Shown: positions 60,374 through 64,000 of the stretch, piece by piece
How positions within the stretch are numbered: position 1 is the stretch's first letter
Layout of the letters: the number at the start of each line of letters is the position of its first letter
NCBI GenBank assembly: GCA_021030905.1
Contig: JAGFMI010000004.1
Coordinates: forward strand, 620,001 to 684,000
DNA: 64,000 nucleotides
Direction of reading: 5' to 3'
From: Pyrenula massariospora
Taxonomy: Eukaryota; Ascomycota; Eurotiomycetes; Pyrenulales; Pyrenulaceae
Translations under genes and position numbers: made by a program
Notes under the pieces: generated by a model
Database searches by the model: none
What the model was told of the DNA's origin: nothing
What the model saw: only the letters and a program-made list of their open reading frames with translations

Positions 60374-62503
60374 ATGTCGTGGAAACTCACGAAGAGTACG
60401 TTCAAGCTATGCAACACGGTCTTACCTACGAAGATCACTAACGGTGATATGTTGCAGAACTGAAAGAAACTCACCTTGCACCCCTCACCAGCACCTTTGG
60501 CCGGACCACATCACAGTCCACCATCAAGCCTGACACACCCGAAGAGGCACCCTCAACTGGTACGCCACAATCGACTACGCCTAGTAGTGCAAGTATTGCG
60601 TCGTCGAATGGCATAAGTAAGAGATGCAATTCCCTCGCGAGATAATAAAATGGCTGATTTTCGTGTTAGCTGCATCTGAAGCTCTAGTGTCTCCTCCAGT
60701 TGCACCGACCAAACCTGGCATCCTTATTGTGACCTTACACGAAGGAAAAGGTTTCTCGCTGCCAAATCACTATCAACAGATATTCAACAATCATTTCAGC
60801 GGATCCAATGTCGCCGGCTCAGCTCGGCCAAATTCATCATACACTGGTGGTTCCATGGCTGGCTCCTTTCAGCAGCAGGGAAGACCACAGTCCACGAATA
60901 GTAGTATCAATATGGCTCCAACAAATCATGGTCGATATAGCAGCCGATATCTTCCATACGCCTTGCTCGATTTCGATAAGCTACAAGTGTTCGTCGACGC
61001 TGTCTCTGGTACGCCAGAAAATCCTCTGTGGGCCGGAGATAATACCTCCTTCAAGTTTGATGTCTCCCGTGTAACAGAGCTCAGCGTTCAATTGTACCTG
61101 AGAAACCCTGCTGCTCGACCTGGCGCTGGAAGGAGCGAGGACATATTTTTGGGAGGTTGCCGAGTCACCCCACGATTCGAAGAGTCTAAGCAATTCGTTC
61201 CAGACCCAAAGGCTAGCAGAAAGGATCGTGAGAAGGCAGAAGCGGCTTTTCAGCACCAAGAAAGACAGGCGGGACAACTAGGCGCCGATTGGCTCGACGT
61301 TCAATTTGGCACAGGCTCGATCAAAGTTGGCGTCAACTATGTTGAAAATCGACAAGGAAGCCTAAAGATAGAAGATTTCGAACTTATGAAAGTTGTTGGA
61401 AAGGGTAGCTTTGGAAAGGTCATGCAAGTGATGAAGCGTGACACTGGCCGAATATACGCCTTAAAGACACTCCGAAAAGCCCACATTATCTCGCGGTCAG
61501 AAGTCGCACACACTCTTGCTGAACGATCAGTCCTCGCTCAGATCAACAATCCATTCATCGTACCTCTGAAATTTTCGTTCCAGTCACCTGAGAAGCTTTA
61601 CCTTGTTCTTGCTTTTGTCAACGGAGGCGAGCTTTTCCACCATCTTCAGAAGGAGCAGCGCTTCGACATCAACCGTTCACGCTTCTACACAGCCGAGCTT
61701 CTCTGTGCTCTTGAATGTTTGCACGGCTTCAAGGTTATCTACCGGGATTTGAAGCCGGAGAACATTCTTCTGGACTACTCAGGCCACATCGCATTATGTG
61801 ATTTCGGTCTTTGTAAGCTGGACATGAAAGACGAAGATCGGACTAATAGTGAGTTGCCGTGAGACTTGAGTCGAATTTGACTAACACGATTGTAGCGTTC
61901 TGTGGCACTCCCGAATATCTTGCGCCAGAGCTACTGCTTGGTCACGGGTATACAAAGACGGTTGATTGGTGGACACTTGGTGTCCTTTTGTATGAAATGC
62001 TAACAGGTCTTCCACCTTTCTACGACGAGAACACCAACGAAATGTATCGCAAGATACTCCAAGAGCCTCTCCACTTTCCAGGACCTGAGATCGTTCCATC
62101 AGCTGCCAGAGATCTTCTCACAAAACTCCTCGACCGTAACCCGGAGCGTCGCTTAGGTGCTAATGGTGCAGCCGAAATTAAAGCACACGCATTCTTTGCA
62201 AACATCGACTGGCGGAAACTTCTTCAGCGCAAGTACGAGCCAAGTTTTAAGCCCAATGTGGTATGCAGCATTTCTTCACCCATTTGTGTCGGAGCTAATA
62301 ATCACTAGGCTGATGCTCGGGATACTGCTAACTTTGACCGCGAATTTACATCTGAAGCTCCAACCGACTCATACGTGGAAGGACCCATGCTTTCGCAAAC
62401 CATGCAGCAACAATTTGCAGGATGGTCCTACAACCGGCCAGTCGCTGGGCTAGGAGATGCAGGCGGAAGTGTGAAAGACCCATCTTTTGGCAGCATTGCC
62501 TGA
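60374..62503 (+). CDS. SCH9: AGC protein kinase Sch9
   Basis: Nutrient-sensing Ser/Thr kinase, a target of TORC1 that controls growth, stress response and ageing. 639 residues; exons are 60374-60395, 60458-60616, 60670-61848, 61896-62260 and 62309-62503 (introns 62, 53, 47 and 48 bp). The 22-base first exon gives MSWKLTKK joined to LKETHLAPL, the expected N-terminus. A C2 domain starts near residue 80 (KPGILIVTLHEGKGFSLP). The kinase domain has GKGSFGKV, the catalytic Lys in YALKTLRKAHI, YRDLKPENILLD, DFGLCKLD and activation loop TFCGTPEYLAPE. The AGC tail has turn motif PTDSYVEGP and hydrophobic motif FAGWSY, the TORC1-type site. An intron splits the activation loop. Confidence 0.95.
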
Positions 62504-64000
62504 GTCTCGAAATCATAAGAAATGAGCATAGAGAAACTACCTTAAAGTCTGTGAATGTTGCTTGCATTAACGGTTGATCAGAGACAGAGCTGGTTTGAGC
62601 CTAAAATCACGGTGGTTTTGGTGGTTGGCTCGAGTGTTTCTGATCCCTCGACAAGGCGTTGATACGGCCTCTATAACTTGGGCAGGGAGCTCAGAGGGAT
62701 AGAATATGACTGACTGTCTGTGTACCATGTATGCCCCCCAGGGCTCAACCCTGCAGAATTGGATGCGCCGCACGTGACACTATACCAAGAAAGGACGAGA
62801 GAGCACGATAGATACCGCCCGTCTTGATCACAGGTTGTTGTTTACCTCTGTGCTACCTGAAATGTGTCCAACCTCCACACGCAGCCAAGCTCTCAGGCGC
62901 AGGTTGTCGCCCATAGCCTTCCATAACCCTGTCCCAAACAATCAAAGTCATCCTATAACAACAAGGCACAGAAGTACCAGCCGCTTGGAAATGTCGACAC
63001 CTGGTCGGCGCCAGGCTCTGTACATTCCCCATAGGCTTCAAGTCTTCAAATCGCGCAGGCCGCCCCGCAACACAGCTAGCTTTGCGGGCAATATTAACCT
63101 TTGGCGCCCTTGGAGCTACAAGGGCGGAACAACATTTATAAAACTTTTCTGTCGACACCGAGAAATTTAAGAACAACATTCCCGTCCAATAAGCCTGTCA
63201 CTTTCCTCAAACCATATTCCCAACCCAGCCTCGCCCATCCGGAGAACCATCAATAGGCACGCGTCTGCAGTTCTGCCAAGCCGCTCCTTGCAACCAATCC
63301 CAATCCGTCGCCCCTGCACCGCCGATCTTCCGCTCCGCCTCCTTTTACGGGCGGCGCAGCCCTTCTTGAATCTTGAAACGCCCCAGGATTCGCCAGCCAG
63401 TCCTGTTCTACTTCCCGACTCGACTGCAAGGAATTGCCTCCCGATACGCCTTACTCTAAGTGGCGCGGCACGAGGTTCGGTCTGAGCCTATCTCTAACTT
63501 ATCTTCATTGACTCGAGATTTGGGGGTCACGCGCGACTTGCAGCCCGCGTGGACAGCAAGGTGAGGGCCAAAGAGGATCTCACACTAGGACTCTCTTACG
63601 GATACGCTATTCTGGAAAGCCGTCATTCCGGCGCCGACTGAGATAGCTCACGGACGAGGCCGGAAATTTTGTTGACCACAATGCATCAAGTGAGACCACC
63701 TACCCTAATTCCTATCTAAAGCGATCATCCAAGTGTTTCAGACATCCCGAACTCTGAGTCAAGATATGACGGCATATGCAGCCTTGCTGCTATCACCCCT
63801 GTTCGTTTACTATTCAAGTATCCATTCCTCATCCCTGACTCGCGCGCTGTCCGGCGTAGAGCAAAGAAGCCTCGTCTAGCGCCACGGTGCTTCCGTGCCG
63901 CAGACCTGCAAAAACATGACCTGACCCTGCACCCGGCCTCACGCGTTACCTATCCGGGGGCTGAATCTGCGGATTGCTGTGCCTCTTTGGACTCGGGTCG
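62504..64000. other. window end, no gene supported
   Basis: 1.5 kb after SCH9. Open frames at 62835-63170 (+) and 62853-63179 (-) overlap each other and have Arg- and Pro-rich, unstructured translations. Probably 3' UTR of SCH9 followed by the upstream region of a gene beyond the window. Confidence 0.45.

Noticed and set aside
62835-63179. Overlapping frames on both strands after SCH9
   Set aside because: Neither has a domain, intron signals or convincing start; likely non-coding.
1-64000. tRNA genes, rRNA and CRISPR arrays
   Set aside because: I looked for box B-like GGTTCGANTCC with a matching box A and for regular repeat-spacer arrays and found none. CRISPR is not expected in a fungus. 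A tRNAscan run would be needed to exclude tRNAs fully.

Overview
The window is nuclear DNA of a filamentous ascomycete (Pezizomycotina). The genes are split by many short introns (mostly 46-90 bp, GT...AG, with CTAAC or CTGAC branch sites). They include a Zn2Cys6 regulator, a highly reducing polyketide synthase (PKS), a Ppo oxylipin oxygenase, Sch9 and Ada2. The class cannot be fixed from sequence alone. All exon joins given here were made by hand from splice signals and reading frame; no searches were run.

The left third (1-20770) is accessory and loosely packed. It holds the 5' end of a patatin-like phospholipase (- strand, cut by the window edge), a hotdog thioesterase, a Zn2Cys6 transcription factor, a STAND-N-terminal/ubiquitin-like protein with one apparent frameshift, a DUF2235 alpha/beta hydrolase, a probable small decayed membrane-protein gene, an FAD monooxygenase and an MFS transporter. 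The long gaps contain diverged duplications and coding-like scraps.

The centre (15893-33220, perhaps reaching 2878 and 35287) looks like a secondary-metabolite gene cluster. An FSH1/LovG-type hydrolase and an eight-exon highly reducing PKS (KS-AT-DH-MT-ER-KR-ACP, no thioesterase) are transcribed divergently. The MFS exporter and the FAD monooxygenase lie next to them, also divergently. A reasonable model is that the PKS makes a methylated reduced chain, the FSH hydrolase releases it, the monooxygenase oxidises it and the transporter exports it. Old repeats lie on both sides of the hydrolase. A class I O-methyltransferase with a mitochondrial-looking leader sits at the right edge and may not belong to the cluster.

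From 35969 on the window is dense, conserved, housekeeping-like sequence: a 4102-residue HUWE1/Tom1 HECT ubiquitin ligase (-), a Ppo fatty acid dioxygenase-P450 fusion (-), the very-long-chain enoyl-CoA reductase Tsc13 (+), a Mnn10/Mnn11-like mannosyltransferase subunit (+), a Cdc25/Acr2-like rhodanese (-), the SAGA subunit Ada2 (-) and the AGC kinase Sch9 (+). Two divergent pairs, Ppo/Tsc13 and Ada2/Sch9, share promoter intervals of under 1 kb. The last 1.5 kb shows no gene I can support.
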